Source: an uncultured Victivallales bacterium | Lineage (GTDB): Bacteria > Verrucomicrobiota > Lentisphaeria > Oligosphaerales > JAFGRS01 | NCBI GenBank assembly: GCA_903834675.1 | Contig: CAILKC010000640.1 | Span: 1-20,863, forward strand | Length of the DNA stretch: 20,863 bases | Direction of reading: 5' to 3' | Part shown: piece after piece, positions 18,201 through 20,863 of the stretch | How the letters are laid out: each line of letters begins with the position of its first letter | Position numbering within the stretch: the first letter of the stretch is position 1 | The notes under the pieces: model-generated | What the model saw: the letters and a program-made list of their open reading frames with translations, nothing else | Told to the model about the DNA's origin: nothing | The model's database searches: none | Program-made: the position numbers and the translations under genes

Positions 18201-20516
18201 GATGGGGAGGTCAACATCCGCAAGGACTGCGATGCGCAAGGGTGCTGCGGGGGAGTCACGGTCATGATCCTCGGCATGTGGTTTATGGCTGAAGATGTCT
18301 ACGACTATTGCCCAGGGACGTGCCCCAGGTGCGGGTTCATGGCCACCTCCGCCTACGGTATGATGGCGCAACTGGAAACCTGCGGCTGGGCCGTGGATTT
18401 CCGCCTTTCCATTGAGGTGCGCCCGGAGCCCGTTATCTTCACTATGGACTGCCCTCAGACCGGCGCCGACAGCAACAACCGGGCCAGCGGTTGCACCAAC
18501 CCGCCGAGGCCGACCCCGGCCAGACCGCCCGCGCCCCCGGCGCCACGGCCGGGCGGTGGCGGCAGCGGTGGCGGCAGCGGCGGTGGCCCTGGGGACGGCA
18601 GCGGCGGTGGTGGCGGTGGCAGCGGTGGTAGCGGTGGCGGCTACAACCCGAACTACGTCGCCTCCTCGGACCCGAACGACATCACCGGCCCGGCTGGCAT
18701 CGGCGCAGAACACTGGGTCAGCCAGCAGGGCGCCCTCAGCTACCGGATCCGCTTCGAGAACGTGGCGGATGCGAGTGCCCCGGCGCAGGTGGTCACCGTC
18801 ACCCAGCAACTCGATCCGGACCTCGACTTCCGCACCTTCCGCGTCGACGACTTCGGCTGGGGCGACGTCTACGTGGAACTGCCGGGAGAGCAGGCCGTCT
18901 ATCACCGCCAGATCGACCGGACCGCGAGCGGCGGTTTCGTGGTCGATGTGACCGTCACCGCCAATGTCCAGACAGGCCTGGTGAAATGGACCCTGACAAC
19001 CCTCGATCCGGCGACCGGCGACCTGCCCCTGGACGCTCTGGCCGGGTTCCTCCCGCCCAACGACACCAGCGGCCGGGGTGAAGGCTTCGTCTCCTACACC
19101 GTGCGCCCGCGGCGTGATGCGGCCAGCGGCAGCCTCATCGAGGCCCAGGCCAGAATCGTCTTTGATCTCAACGAGCCCATCGATACCCCGGTCATCTTCA
19201 ACACCCTGGACGCGGCGCTGCCGCAGAGCCGCGTCGAAGCCGCCACCCCCGACCCGCTGAGCGCCGAGATCGCCGTCTCCTGGAGTGGCTTGGACGAAGG
19301 CTGTGGCCTGGCCGGGTTCACCGTCTATGTGTCCGACCGCGGTGGGCCGACTACGGCCTGGCTGCTGGGCACCGGCCTGACGGCGGCCGTCTTCCAGGGC
19401 CAACGCGGTCATACCTACAGCTTCTCCTGCCTGGCCGAGGATCGGGTCGGCAACCGCGAACTGGCGCCGCCCCAGCCCGACGTCACCGTGGTCGTCCACG
19501 GTGACCCGCCGCAGGCCTTTGACGATGCCTATACGACGCCCGAGGACACCGTCCTGCGCGTCGACGCTGCCAACGGCGTTCTCGCCAACGACCAGGACCC
19601 GGAAGGGGCGCCGTTGACGGCAGAACTCGTAGCGTCGCGGGCGCCGGGAGCGCTCACCCTGGCCGCGGATGGCTCGTTCGTCTATACCCCTGCGCCCAAC
19701 TTCAACGGCCCGTTCAGCTTCACCTACAGGGCTCTCGACGGTCAGGATGGCGGGGCCGTGGCCACCGTGGTCATTACGGTCCTGGCGGTCAACGATCCGC
19801 CCACCCCCGCGGACGATCGCCTGACCGTCGAACAGGACAGCATCGACAACTGGTTTGACCCGCTGAGCAACGACACCGACCCGGAGGGAGATCACCTGAC
19901 ACTGCGGGGAATCGGGGTGGCGGAGCATGGCGTCGCACAGCTCGTGGCCGGCTGGATGCACTACACCCCAGATCCGGGGTACTACGGCTCGGATCACTTT
20001 GACTACACCGTCAGTGATGTGGCCGGGGCAAGCGCTGGCGCTCAAATCAGCGTGGCCGTCGTCGGCCGCGTGACGATCACCTTCCAGCCCAGGTGGAATC
20101 TCTTCTCTCTGCCCGTGGATCCGCTGGAGCCCGACGCGGTGACACTGCTTGCCGGGCTGCCGTATCTCGGACCTGTGTGGGCCGTGACTGGCCGCGCCTT
20201 GACGCCCGCAACGACGCTCAAGCCCCTGCAGGGCTACTGGCTGTTCCTCGAGGAGCAGCCCGGCCGGGCGGAACAGACCGTCAGCCTCGAGGTTCGCGGG
20301 CTGCGCCTCGCCGGGGTGTCGCCGAGGTTAGCTGCAGGCTGGCACCTGTTCGGGCCGCCTGGCCCACTGCCTCTACTCCAGATTCCTGGTCTGAGAGGCC
20401 CAGCCTGGGGCTGGAACCCGCGGCAGCAGGCCTACGAAGCAACGCTCGCGCCGCTGGAAGCCGGCCGCGCCTACTGGATCTATATGGATCACGCCGGGGA
20501 GATTCCGCTGGAATGA
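3207..20516 (+). CDS. Giant secreted multidomain surface protein (beta-helix / CARDB / cadherin-like)
   Basis: One uninterrupted frame encodes 5,769 residues from GTG 3207; TTG 3027 would add 60. I chose GTG 3207 because it directly precedes a textbook signal peptide: MRTVTR, a hydrophobic Ala/Leu core, then cleavage after AQA (residue 24). No strong ribosome binding site is seen for either start. Domains in order: four beta-helix modules (25-2106), BACON-like (about 2112-2215), nidogen/choice-of-anchor-like (2218-2412), acidic beta-sandwich and FN3-like (2415-2620), eleven CARDB-like repeats (2621-4019), mixed PPC- and IPT-like sandwiches (4020-4848), a 14-cysteine domain (4849-5096), Pro/Gly hinge (5099-5145), SDPND domain (5150-5338), FN3-like (5339-5431), two cadherin-like repeats (5432-5620), and a duplicated C-terminal domain (5621-5769). 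No enzyme active site is recognised. An adhesive or matrix role at the cell surface is inferred from architecture. The gene appears monocistronic. Confidence 0.93.
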   Translation: MRTVTRVLAGAAWVSAALCSAAQAGTVYVNGAVGVGGNGTSWETSFRTIQAGINTAALAGGGEVWVAAGTYTESISLASGVSLYGGFSGTETTLAERQPRSRPTLIDASRSAAGSRAAHAVRVRGASAARLDGFVIGGSGGGAGVVENNGGISLVDSTGIVVADCVITDNQGSARGNALNALRSSFVLERCRVIGNQNDFGATVWLESCVAELQNCLVVGNTARGAVLHCVGSDPAPSDRGLAPSTLNPAVGGSSLTLRHCTVARNSGTSVVHCSQGSSPVIANSLFVENHGTLVYEGDAGSDPQLQNCLLFGNIPGSSGLYYDNEVGWLADAAAINLLVPGTHVLEGDPRFVDPGLSSAWTEAPAYDTASGRTVFTDSGAHWLPGELAWRLLAPDTAPGDSFQVLVLSNTATSLEVAFDQRARAAVGVTYRILDYHLQDGSAAIDRGAAAAAARLDDDGEVRLAIDPQGDIGADEAPASYMPAPDLAAPVSQVGVLPAGTRSGAFEIPYLATDAEGPLLSVRLYYRRGGGAWTLYPGTPGPSSVAFDSATAGGAGRYEFYTVATDAAGNVEPAPSSPDAATYVVSSLPDNRLYVKGDASGSESGATWADALRDLQAAADVAAALGVPEVWVAAGVYRVSLVMPSQVALYGGFAGSETLLSGRAVRVQRTIIDAWQAPRRGQAGSFGAVSIDGAVGARLDGFYVTGGVAQDGSVYFGGGVYLANVDASTVVANCVISGNQAYYGGGISCGADAAPTLVNCVISGNYAIYQGGALYCSSGSHPTLSNCTLDANLAGYYAGSGILCNGASPTLANCIISNHLDYGLYLVNPSSQALLLSCLFFGNGTADAYLWGTDVGVEGLNLRLADAANNLAGDPRFAVEQAGAWTASPTWSDVTQVTSATDASAAFPPTALIGHALRAKVSRNFSYFILNHTATTLGLVGDWHLDFTTGDAYQITEFRLENGSAALDRARAALLAATDIDGDPRPGPDGLSDIGADEADPAWLPPVLADGTPPQSLVRALPATVVGAVFDIPFGASDLESGILSVQLYYRQDGGAWTPYGTPVSASPISFNATTTGGEGRYEFYTVARDLAGNVEAAPLAADATTRILAAYDGARLYVNAAATGSGSGTSWANAFTNLTAALPVAESIGASEVWVTKGVYSGPITLRPNGFALYGGFVGSEGSVLSGRDVLGNATVLTVASPACVVTIQGNGCRLDGFRVTGGSRPSNYGGGIYSSGTGTVIANCQIVGNYAYTGGGIYVGGPGTLIENCAFVANSADGSYGQGGGIAVGGTGASIRNSLIASNWAGYGGGIHAGGSNLSITNTSLVGNSASRNGAAMALAGPGPVTVTNSLVHGNSGGVYCNAANTVFRNTLFTQNGQQGLYDYALDGPELRHCLFNGNPDGDYVDRYGAAGSNTRLTGASALNLQLPGAVGNLEGAPRYVAGPEGSWTADPDTSQASARRYVFTDATATFAPDALSGRLLEYSAGSNYPALIIGNTATTITAIGSAPSVGAGTAYRVLDFHLQDGSAALDHGELTAAPATDAEGTPRPGADGWVDIGPYEAPAAYLPATDTQPPDSRVADLATASGKATVSIPFLASDAQGGVLGVKLWFRRDGGDWTRYGSAVAASPVAFDSASVGGDGRYEFYTIAIDLAGNREAAPATADAALWIMSTFVGTRLYVDPSATGSEHGDAWATALHSVAAATVFARDLGIPEIWVARGVYPEAISIPANTALYGGFAGGENTLAGRLPLVNLTVLDGGAMASGDLVLVEGVSNTLLDGFVIMRAPDAAVLFRDADGSNRMENCLVTGNGWGYGNWPGAIRCDTASPTLSGCSISGNRYGGVTIEPGAPTLVNCLIAGNWSNPINASNRDFSGGLTTVKNCTIADNDTGMWVYQGEVFLFNSIVAGNGGSGVTFYPEFGGGSGALWLVSCLLHGNADNDVTFDGVGYSGAAAINAQVPGAWLNLDGDPLFRAGPSGAWTAAAEVHEDTGRTVLTDTTAVFTPGVLVGKWLRANTSQELQLLILANSETTVEVLGTFYSPARAGDNYRIIDYQLRSGSPAIDSGYSLGPEFDLVGQARPVDIRGWGQDGTGTEYDVGAYEFTSEGPSDLAITPATAVLIVGVPGGPFAPAGADWTLHNGGAAPLDWVADTSSAWLRLTPTRGTLSPGESTTVVLTLNPAMAPTLPAGVYPGTLEFQDTAGGGAQTRSVSLRLGPDYFTQGFEDGVADLCNQTLVFTPTGGRAAGYSAVRRTASWGFPTNPVGGIPISFDYARYAIIPLPAGRTIPFFGLPYASFLVGADGFVAFGIYDYAGIQALREEHFSRPQISGLFTPLNPSVGGRVLWQIFDDRAVVTFDRVPERGTNHPNSFQIEMFYDGTIRLTHLWVEASSALAGLSSGGGVPTDFYGSVLRSYVPRSGELAFTWSHWRAGQRPELELEDRDLAGVGRADVSVTSLAADAESLVLTETPPWSGIFRGDILLALAPVVTGDGALQTLSDDTLTARYADADDGSGRSAEATATAVVDNTAPLLSGVAVSSVSDSGALISFDTDELTSATVRYGTALGDLSSSESSPWVSAAHQVQLRGLPRFAQIFFEVMAEDRAGNQATDNNAGAGHSFTTRGWGNLQVLAPAAATAETWPGASLTVDWRVRNDGQDTVETAWDDGVFLSTDDQIGADTFLGSVAVSGPLPVPGELPVSASVTIPPVPAGQYWLVVKADVHQTVPETDESDNETISGPFTILSPNLVCTPVGSPPTLVAVGARLSLAWDTANPGEVPAPLEWHDSVSISSDDQPGADTLLRTLAHPAGLAAGATLRSSAEVWIPNLDSGTYWLIITVDAWHQIPETDESDNVRVIGPISVDRPNLVTTILAAPLQAMTRREIQLTWEVTNPASVAVPSLWVDRVYLSTDDQASADDVVLGTYPREGEPLAADGRYEQTVTLTVPEVPAGPHWLLVVADYDGTLLESSRADNTGRAGPIPVSLSPCPDLIVSSVLAPPDTYSDQRIVISWTLGNQGNETALGPWTDQVFLAAAARAQEPRLLASFTFTGTIPVGETVTRTQAVLVPFEVSGTQFVVVCTDTGNTVFERYGEANNSERSAAPIEVTPFPYPNLQVEGVTAGRLEVDVGDVLEVSWQVLNTGSGPTSSPRGWVDGVYLSLDEGLDETDVWVGESRNPSYLDVGGSYANQVPVRVSGVRDGDYYVLVLADSGIPGAVNEGPLESDNLGVGPRLHVSTPPPPDLVIWSVVAPRQVFSREVLEVTCRVKNIGAGQIRSSQTWEDEFRLSTDPVLDSGDRLLGRLPRTWQNCHTPEPPFNVEYESHESFTLPVDLQGEFFLFVRTDARDQIEELAFEDNNTNAGGRALTVVLTPPPDLEVISVEVPPGTVQAGHSFSVTYEVANYGATATPPGAAWHDAVYLAAAAGAGGSEDLLLGTLAVATSLASDATYRRSLTLASPPDLPSGTYFLYVAADAGEALFELNDLNNRSLPVSLVVEYRPADLVVQVTGLAPTVAAGTALTLRWRVQNPGPGDTLVGAWTDTVLLSPNDIVGDGDDVLMGSVTHSGVLAGGAEYDERRTLEVPFKLVGAYRLFVVTDALRQVYESDETNNASLPQALTVTRHVPDLVLSAAAIAPEAGRLRLTWTVANRGENRTNVAVWHDTVYLAPAAIFSMADAVLLKSFYHTGVLDAAASYMRSELVEVPPELNGNYYVFVVTDSEHLVEELGVLENNLRLAGTLSPTPDDLLPGNVGFDQLRTRLDLVVEQVITPVAAYSGQEVPITWTVRNRATRMTGDTPLRPEFGNGTWVDRVYLSRDRILDADVDTFLAEGTARLADWRDVAADTGSYLYQEYTATSRCRVPLGLSGPFFFIVVTDRTGGITEYDHEDNNLGLPAQSTDVRLLPPADVTVSAIAVPERLTLGEPLSVAYTLANPSEQPFAGVWWDRLYLSADPQFSLDDVLAAERGHDAIAQAEDTIPAHGSRDYRFAGDAAGLPPGAYHLVARADVRNSVAETNETNNTLVSAETMTVDAPSLEPVYADGQVPVRTELAYQGEGDHRSFEFRFPVEAGEVISVEQTSLLGVFAGDVSAFAALDRRPATEADADIVQSWWNASNPLLLPAGPAGVWHLTLSVSAARPPGEEDYWCYSAFGFTLGVQPPRPVTAANREVAVAGSAIRDQAKTLYFKFEDPGNRTLRIVPTGLPTYSVVTTIFDAGSHSTCTLDHRRHAVTDLRVSYNQAPTPWNCEVEQLSWFYAAAQSFESAPLIIPRTQAGTYYLRLDVRDLNAYMWWWNPRMLYGGDPEERFSIRLEPLPFTVFAVEPTAVGNVGEATLRLTASRFVATSRLKLLRDGLAVREPVRVDRVAADPALAYATFDFRGLTPGAYQIQVTDPEGEIGTVALELKPGTGPAVHASPDGPGSIRRGQTYVFYVNYGNNGDADAVAPLLLIRNLDTNAFSVGRDGLTNLAVPPGATLQVLGLGRELRAGRLRPGENHNIPLYFNSAADSGNFWVDIVTADDPRPLEVSALEAQIRPAGMTDAQWAAAMPQILSQMGPTWGDFVRALASMASFLDEVQMRTADVDTLFAAVYRETIEPAILASTATALVVGEPLPDLLASRGERLYAVAVEASQTLVLSVTTPAPAAQHTLSVRLDEPPTAEIYDLQTGPILGEHAEIEVPWTRAGTYYLRVLDEGTAGPPHPLSVLAKYRVLEIGGVTPGQATNDGPLTLQVKGATFSPYMGAILLPAGVTDPASGLRSTHVSRETASSLTATFDLTAAAPGSYDLRIERLRYPVISVAPGTGEWIVGAEVTEEMTLPAALRVVDAGRGGAVGERAPATPATSSGVRSSRAEAVAPAAARGTRDVMDLCDVCGTNTADLMSYYTAAWAGANTVGWAMGDYARECIEHFIGPIAARATGTPLYYGPTTQFARDLMDDDLVKAWVELIRLKVYSKIVRSRLATGMRCGEVKVLNLQSLLSPDVRTERFQFATSGGGLGVTLGSVPGQGCPRPEMMDGEVNIRKDCDAQGCCGGVTVMILGMWFMAEDVYDYCPGTCPRCGFMATSAYGMMAQLETCGWAVDFRLSIEVRPEPVIFTMDCPQTGADSNNRASGCTNPPRPTPARPPAPPAPRPGGGGSGGGSGGGPGDGSGGGGGGSGGSGGGYNPNYVASSDPNDITGPAGIGAEHWVSQQGALSYRIRFENVADASAPAQVVTVTQQLDPDLDFRTFRVDDFGWGDVYVELPGEQAVYHRQIDRTASGGFVVDVTVTANVQTGLVKWTLTTLDPATGDLPLDALAGFLPPNDTSGRGEGFVSYTVRPRRDAASGSLIEAQARIVFDLNEPIDTPVIFNTLDAALPQSRVEAATPDPLSAEIAVSWSGLDEGCGLAGFTVYVSDRGGPTTAWLLGTGLTAAVFQGQRGHTYSFSCLAEDRVGNRELAPPQPDVTVVVHGDPPQAFDDAYTTPEDTVLRVDAANGVLANDQDPEGAPLTAELVASRAPGALTLAADGSFVYTPAPNFNGPFSFTYRALDGQDGGAVATVVITVLAVNDPPTPADDRLTVEQDSIDNWFDPLSNDTDPEGDHLTLRGIGVAEHGVAQLVAGWMHYTPDPGYYGSDHFDYTVSDVAGASAGAQISVAVVGRVTITFQPRWNLFSLPVDPLEPDAVTLLAGLPYLGPVWAVTGRALTPATTLKPLQGYWLFLEEQPGRAEQTVSLEVRGLRLAGVSPRLAAGWHLFGPPGPLPLLQIPGLRGPAWGWNPRQQAYEATLAPLEAGRAYWIYMDHAGEIPLE
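3279..9525 (+). repeat. Four tandem parallel beta-helix modules within the giant protein
   Basis: Modules start at 3279, 4977, 6546 and 8235. Each opens with a LYVN-type strand and a GxSGTSWAxAxxxLxxA segment, then EVWVAxGxY and ALYGGFxGxE. A right-handed beta-helix with Asn/Cys ladders follows (NCVISGN, NCLVTGN, NCQIVGN), then a DGSAAIDRG ... DIGADE closing motif as in choice-of-anchor Q proteins. Modules 1-3 end with an Ig/FN3-like segment (LYYRRDGGAWT ... GRYEFYTVA ... AGNxE). Module 4 lacks that segment and passes into a BACON-like domain. Such helices usually bind or cleave polysaccharides, or serve as rigid stalks. No pectate-lyase catalytic site is evident, so a structural or binding role is inferred. 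Confidence 0.85.
9526..11066 (+). other. Domain block: BACON-like, nidogen/choice-of-anchor-like, acidic beta-sandwich, FN3-like
   Basis: Residues about 2112-2215 contain WTLHNGG...PLDWVAD...SWLRLTP-type strands and PGEST, a BACON-like Ig fold (the actual middle reads TSSAWLRLTPTRGTLSPGES). Residues 2218-2412 begin FTQGFEDGVADL and run through FPTNPVGG, FFGLPYASFLVGADGFVAFG, HFSRPQISGLF and NSFQIEMFYDGTIRLTHL. This pattern is familiar from large exported proteins of environmental bacteria and resembles nidogen-like domains. Residues 2415-2528 carry the acidic LELEDRDLAGVGRADVSV repeat-type strand and YADADDGSGR, possibly calcium-binding. Residues 2529-2620 are FN3-like (ALISFDTDELTSATVRYGTA). 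All names are by pattern recognition. Confidence 0.6.
11067..15263 (+). repeat. Array of eleven CARDB-like domains within the giant protein
   Basis: Approximate repeat starts are 11067, 11427, 11781, 12147, 12510, 12898, 13299, 13674, 14043, 14454 and 14883. Each repeat is about 120-145 residues and follows one plan: PDLxV at the start; a W-x-V-x-N strand (WRVRND, WTVANRG, WQVLNTG); W-x-D-x-V-Y-L-S; a DxxLG segment; a G-x-Y-x-L-x-V-x-x-D strand; then an acidic ExxExNN motif (ETDESDN, YESDETNN, EYDHEDNN). This is the CARDB family, an Ig-like domain of bacterial adhesins. The tenth copy is lengthened near its DRVYLSRD segment. Copies are diverged at protein level, so the array is old rather than freshly duplicated. 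The conserved acidic loops suggest metal-dependent stiffening of a long stalk, which is inference. Confidence 0.85.
15264..17750 (+). other. Mixed PPC-like and IPT-like region with a single helical segment
   Basis: Residues 4020-4304 hold two beta-sandwiches rich in aromatic residues (LAYQGEGDHRSFEFRFPVEA; WFYAAAQSF...IPRTQAGTYYLRLDV), similar to bacterial pre-peptidase C-terminal domains. Residues 4305-4395 look IPT/TIG-like (VFAVEPTAVGNVGEATLRL). Residues 4400-4515 resemble a CARDB-like strand set (FYVNYGNNGDADAVAPLL). Residues about 4524-4590 are predicted helical (GMTDAQWAAAMPQILSQMG ... WGDFVRALASMASFLDEV), the only clear helical stretch among beta domains. Residues 4592-4695 are a further PPC-like sandwich and 4696-4800 IPT-like (IGGVTPGQATNDGPLTLQV). 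Assignments are by eye. Confidence 0.5.
17751..18494 (+). other. Cysteine-rich domain of unknown family within the giant protein
   Basis: Residues about 4849-5096 contain 14 cysteines, whereas the preceding CARDB array is nearly cysteine-free. The first half is alpha-helical in character (LMSYYTAAWAGANTVGWAMG; DDLVKAWVELIRLKVYSKIV) and opens with DLCDVCG. The second half holds RKDCDAQGCCGGVTVMI, then YDYCPGTCPRCG, LETCGWAVDF and TMDCPQTG. CxxC and CCGG spacing would suit disulfides in an exported protein, or a metal site. I do not recognise the family. It is bordered by a low-complexity RAPATPATSS linker and by the Pro/Gly hinge, as expected for an autonomous, inserted domain. Confidence 0.75.
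18501..18641 (+). repeat. Proline-rich then Gly/Ser-rich hinge (low-complexity)
   Basis: Residues 5099-5145 run from PPRPTPARPPAPPAPRP into a tract of glycines with interspersed Ser, Pro and Asp. The DNA is a run of GGC/GGT and AGC codons, prone to slippage. It separates the cysteine-rich domain from the C-terminal SDPND domain and would act as a rigid-then-flexible spacer. Confidence 0.85.
18642..20067 (+). other. SDPND conserved domain, FN3-like domain, two cadherin-like/VCBS-like repeats
   Basis: Residues 5150-5338 begin YVASSDPNDITGPAGIG and include LSYRIRFENVADASAPAQ, LDFRTF, WTLTTLDPATGDLPLDAL, GFLPPNDTSGRGEGFVSYTV and IVFDLNEPIDTP. This is a widespread conserved module of very large exported bacterial proteins (DUF7619-like in my recollection). 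Residues 5339-5431 are FN3-like (AEIAVSWSGLDEG ... AEDRVGNRE). Residues 5432-5530 and 5530-5620 are tandem cadherin-like or Big_9-type repeats, with DDAYTTPEDTVLRV, NDQDPEGAPLTA, GSFVYTPAPNFNGPFSFTY and VNDPPTPADD in the first, and NDTDPEGDHLTL and YYGSDHFDYTVSD in the second. The acidic loops may bind calcium. Confidence 0.7.
20068..20513 (+). other. Duplicated 'W(N/H)LF' C-terminal domain, possible sorting or anchoring signal
   Basis: The last ~149 residues contain two related halves. The first has RWNLFSLPVDP ... PVWAVTGRALTPATTLKPLQ-GYWLFLEE; the second has GWHLFGPPGPLPL ... AWGWNPRQQAYEATLAPLEA-GRAYWIYMD. Similar 'GWNLISLP' tails end many giant exported proteins in environmental bacteria. 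There is no LPXTG, no C-terminal transmembrane helix with an Arg-rich end, no SLH and no dockerin, so this tail is the best candidate for cell-surface retention or secretion. That role is inference. Confidence 0.55.
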
Positions 20517-20564
20517 GGAGGGTTAGGCTAGCCCTGAGCAAGAAGCACAAATGCCTCGCGTCGA
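20517..20564. other. Short gap after the giant gene; no clear terminator
   Basis: A small palindrome, GGCTAGCC (20526-20533), lies 10 bases after the stop codon. No T-run follows, so an intrinsic terminator is not supported. Confidence 0.5.
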
Positions 20565-20684
20565 AGCCCGCGCCCGCTGATCCGCGCCATGGTGCGGGTG
20601 GTCAAGCCCCGGATCGGCGAGCGCATCCGCGACGACGCCCGCGGCTCGGCCGGCTTCTTCTGCGAGTCCTACGACTATATGAGA
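20565..20684 (+). pseudogene. Fragment of type I restriction-modification methylase subunit (HsdM-like)
   Basis: About 40 codons read SPRPLIRAMVRVVKPRIGE, then RIRDDARGSAGFFCESYDYM and R. HsdM-type N6-adenine methylases typically have TPRPLIRAMV, then PRIGERIYDxAxGSAGFLCEA, which includes the S-adenosylmethionine-binding motif I. The family match is strong, but the fragment has drifted: the usual Tyr after ERI is Arg, and Asp/Arg occupy nearby positions. The upstream region and the catalytic NPP[FY] motif are missing. Similarity stops after YDYMR. No functional start or ribosome binding site is evident. It is in the same frame as the giant gene but separated from it by a stop. I read it as a relic of a restriction-modification locus. 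Confidence 0.7.
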
Positions 20685-20863
20685 AACCACGGGAACGCCC
20701 CTGGGAACCCCGCCAATCGGGAGAAGGGGGGTATCCACTTGGCGCAACCGACCGTCACAGGTAGCGTAGGGAGGTTGGACACGGGCGCAAGTCAGCTCCG
20801 TAGGGGTTCGCTTGTCTGAGAACCGCAGAGGGTCGAGGGCCTGCCCGCCGTGGTGGGTCGATA
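20685..20863. other. Unassigned sequence to the window end
   Basis: The reading frame of the HsdM fragment stays open to 20819, but the translation (NHGNAPGNPANREKGGIH...) no longer resembles a methylase and looks like non-coding DNA. The sequence is G-rich with GAGAAGGGGGG near 20720-20730. It could be the edge of an inserted element continuing outside the window. Nothing here can be named. Confidence 0.4.

Noticed and set aside
18090..20045. 651-codon open frame on the minus strand
   Set aside because: It is antisense to the hinge and cadherin-like region. It includes a simple Ala/Thr repeat produced by the Gly/Ser codon tract.
20589..20819. 76-codon ORF as an intact gene
   Set aside because: Only its first part matches HsdM, the match begins upstream of the ATG, and the rest has no coding character. 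I treated it as a relic.
20685..20863. 5' end of a group II intron
   Set aside because: It would explain the break in HsdM, but I find no clear GTGYG-type intron start or reverse transcriptase start within the window.

Overview
The window is high-GC bacterial DNA dominated by one gene. Most of it (about 3207-20516, + strand) is a single uninterrupted reading frame for a secreted, multidomain protein of about 5,770 residues. The lineage cannot be fixed from sequence alone. Parallel beta-helix modules, a long CARDB array, the SDPND-type conserved domain and a 'WNLFSLPV' C-terminus are typical of giant exported proteins in free-living Armatimonadota, Planctomycetota, Lentisphaerota, Verrucomicrobiota and similar phyla, so I infer one of these or a related candidate phylum.

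Layout. (1) Positions 1-65 are the 3' part of a tRNA-Ser(GCU) with encoded CCA. (2) Positions 389-2449 are a decayed IS1634/IS4-like insertion element: a minus-strand DDE transposase broken by an in-frame TAG and a frameshift, and a divergent small gene (DUF6788-like) with an almost ideal sigma70-type promoter that predicts a leaderless mRNA. (3) Positions 2450-2938 are non-coding and packed with GC-rich hairpins and a 47-48 bp direct repeat. (4) A candidate promoter with a 13-bp palindrome lies near 2908-2944, followed by a roughly 255-nt structured leader. (5) The giant gene follows. (6) Positions 20565-20684 are a short remnant of a type I restriction-modification methylase (HsdM). The last 180 bases are unassigned.

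Order of the giant protein, numbered from the GTG at 3207: signal peptide (1-24); four beta-helix modules (25-2106), three of them ending in an Ig/FN3-like segment; BACON-like domain; a nidogen/choice-of-anchor-like beta domain; acidic beta-sandwich and FN3-like domain; eleven CARDB-like domains (2621-4019); a mixed region of PPC-like and IPT-like beta-sandwiches with one helical segment (4020-4848); an unfamiliar domain with 14 cysteines (about 4849-5096); a Pro-then-Gly/Ser hinge; the SDPND domain plus an FN3-like domain; two cadherin-like/VCBS-like tandem repeats; and a duplicated 'W(N/H)LF' C-terminal domain. No LPXTG, SLH, dockerin or PEP-CTERM-like tail is visible. It is best read as an extracellular or cell-surface adhesion/matrix protein with an unknown retention mechanism.

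The mobile-element debris on the left and the restriction-modification fragment on the right suggest that the giant gene sits in an accessory, recombining locus. The strongest candidates for undescribed biology are the cysteine-rich domain, the motif embedded in each beta-helix module, the C-terminal duplicated domain, and the hairpin cluster between the insertion element and the gene.
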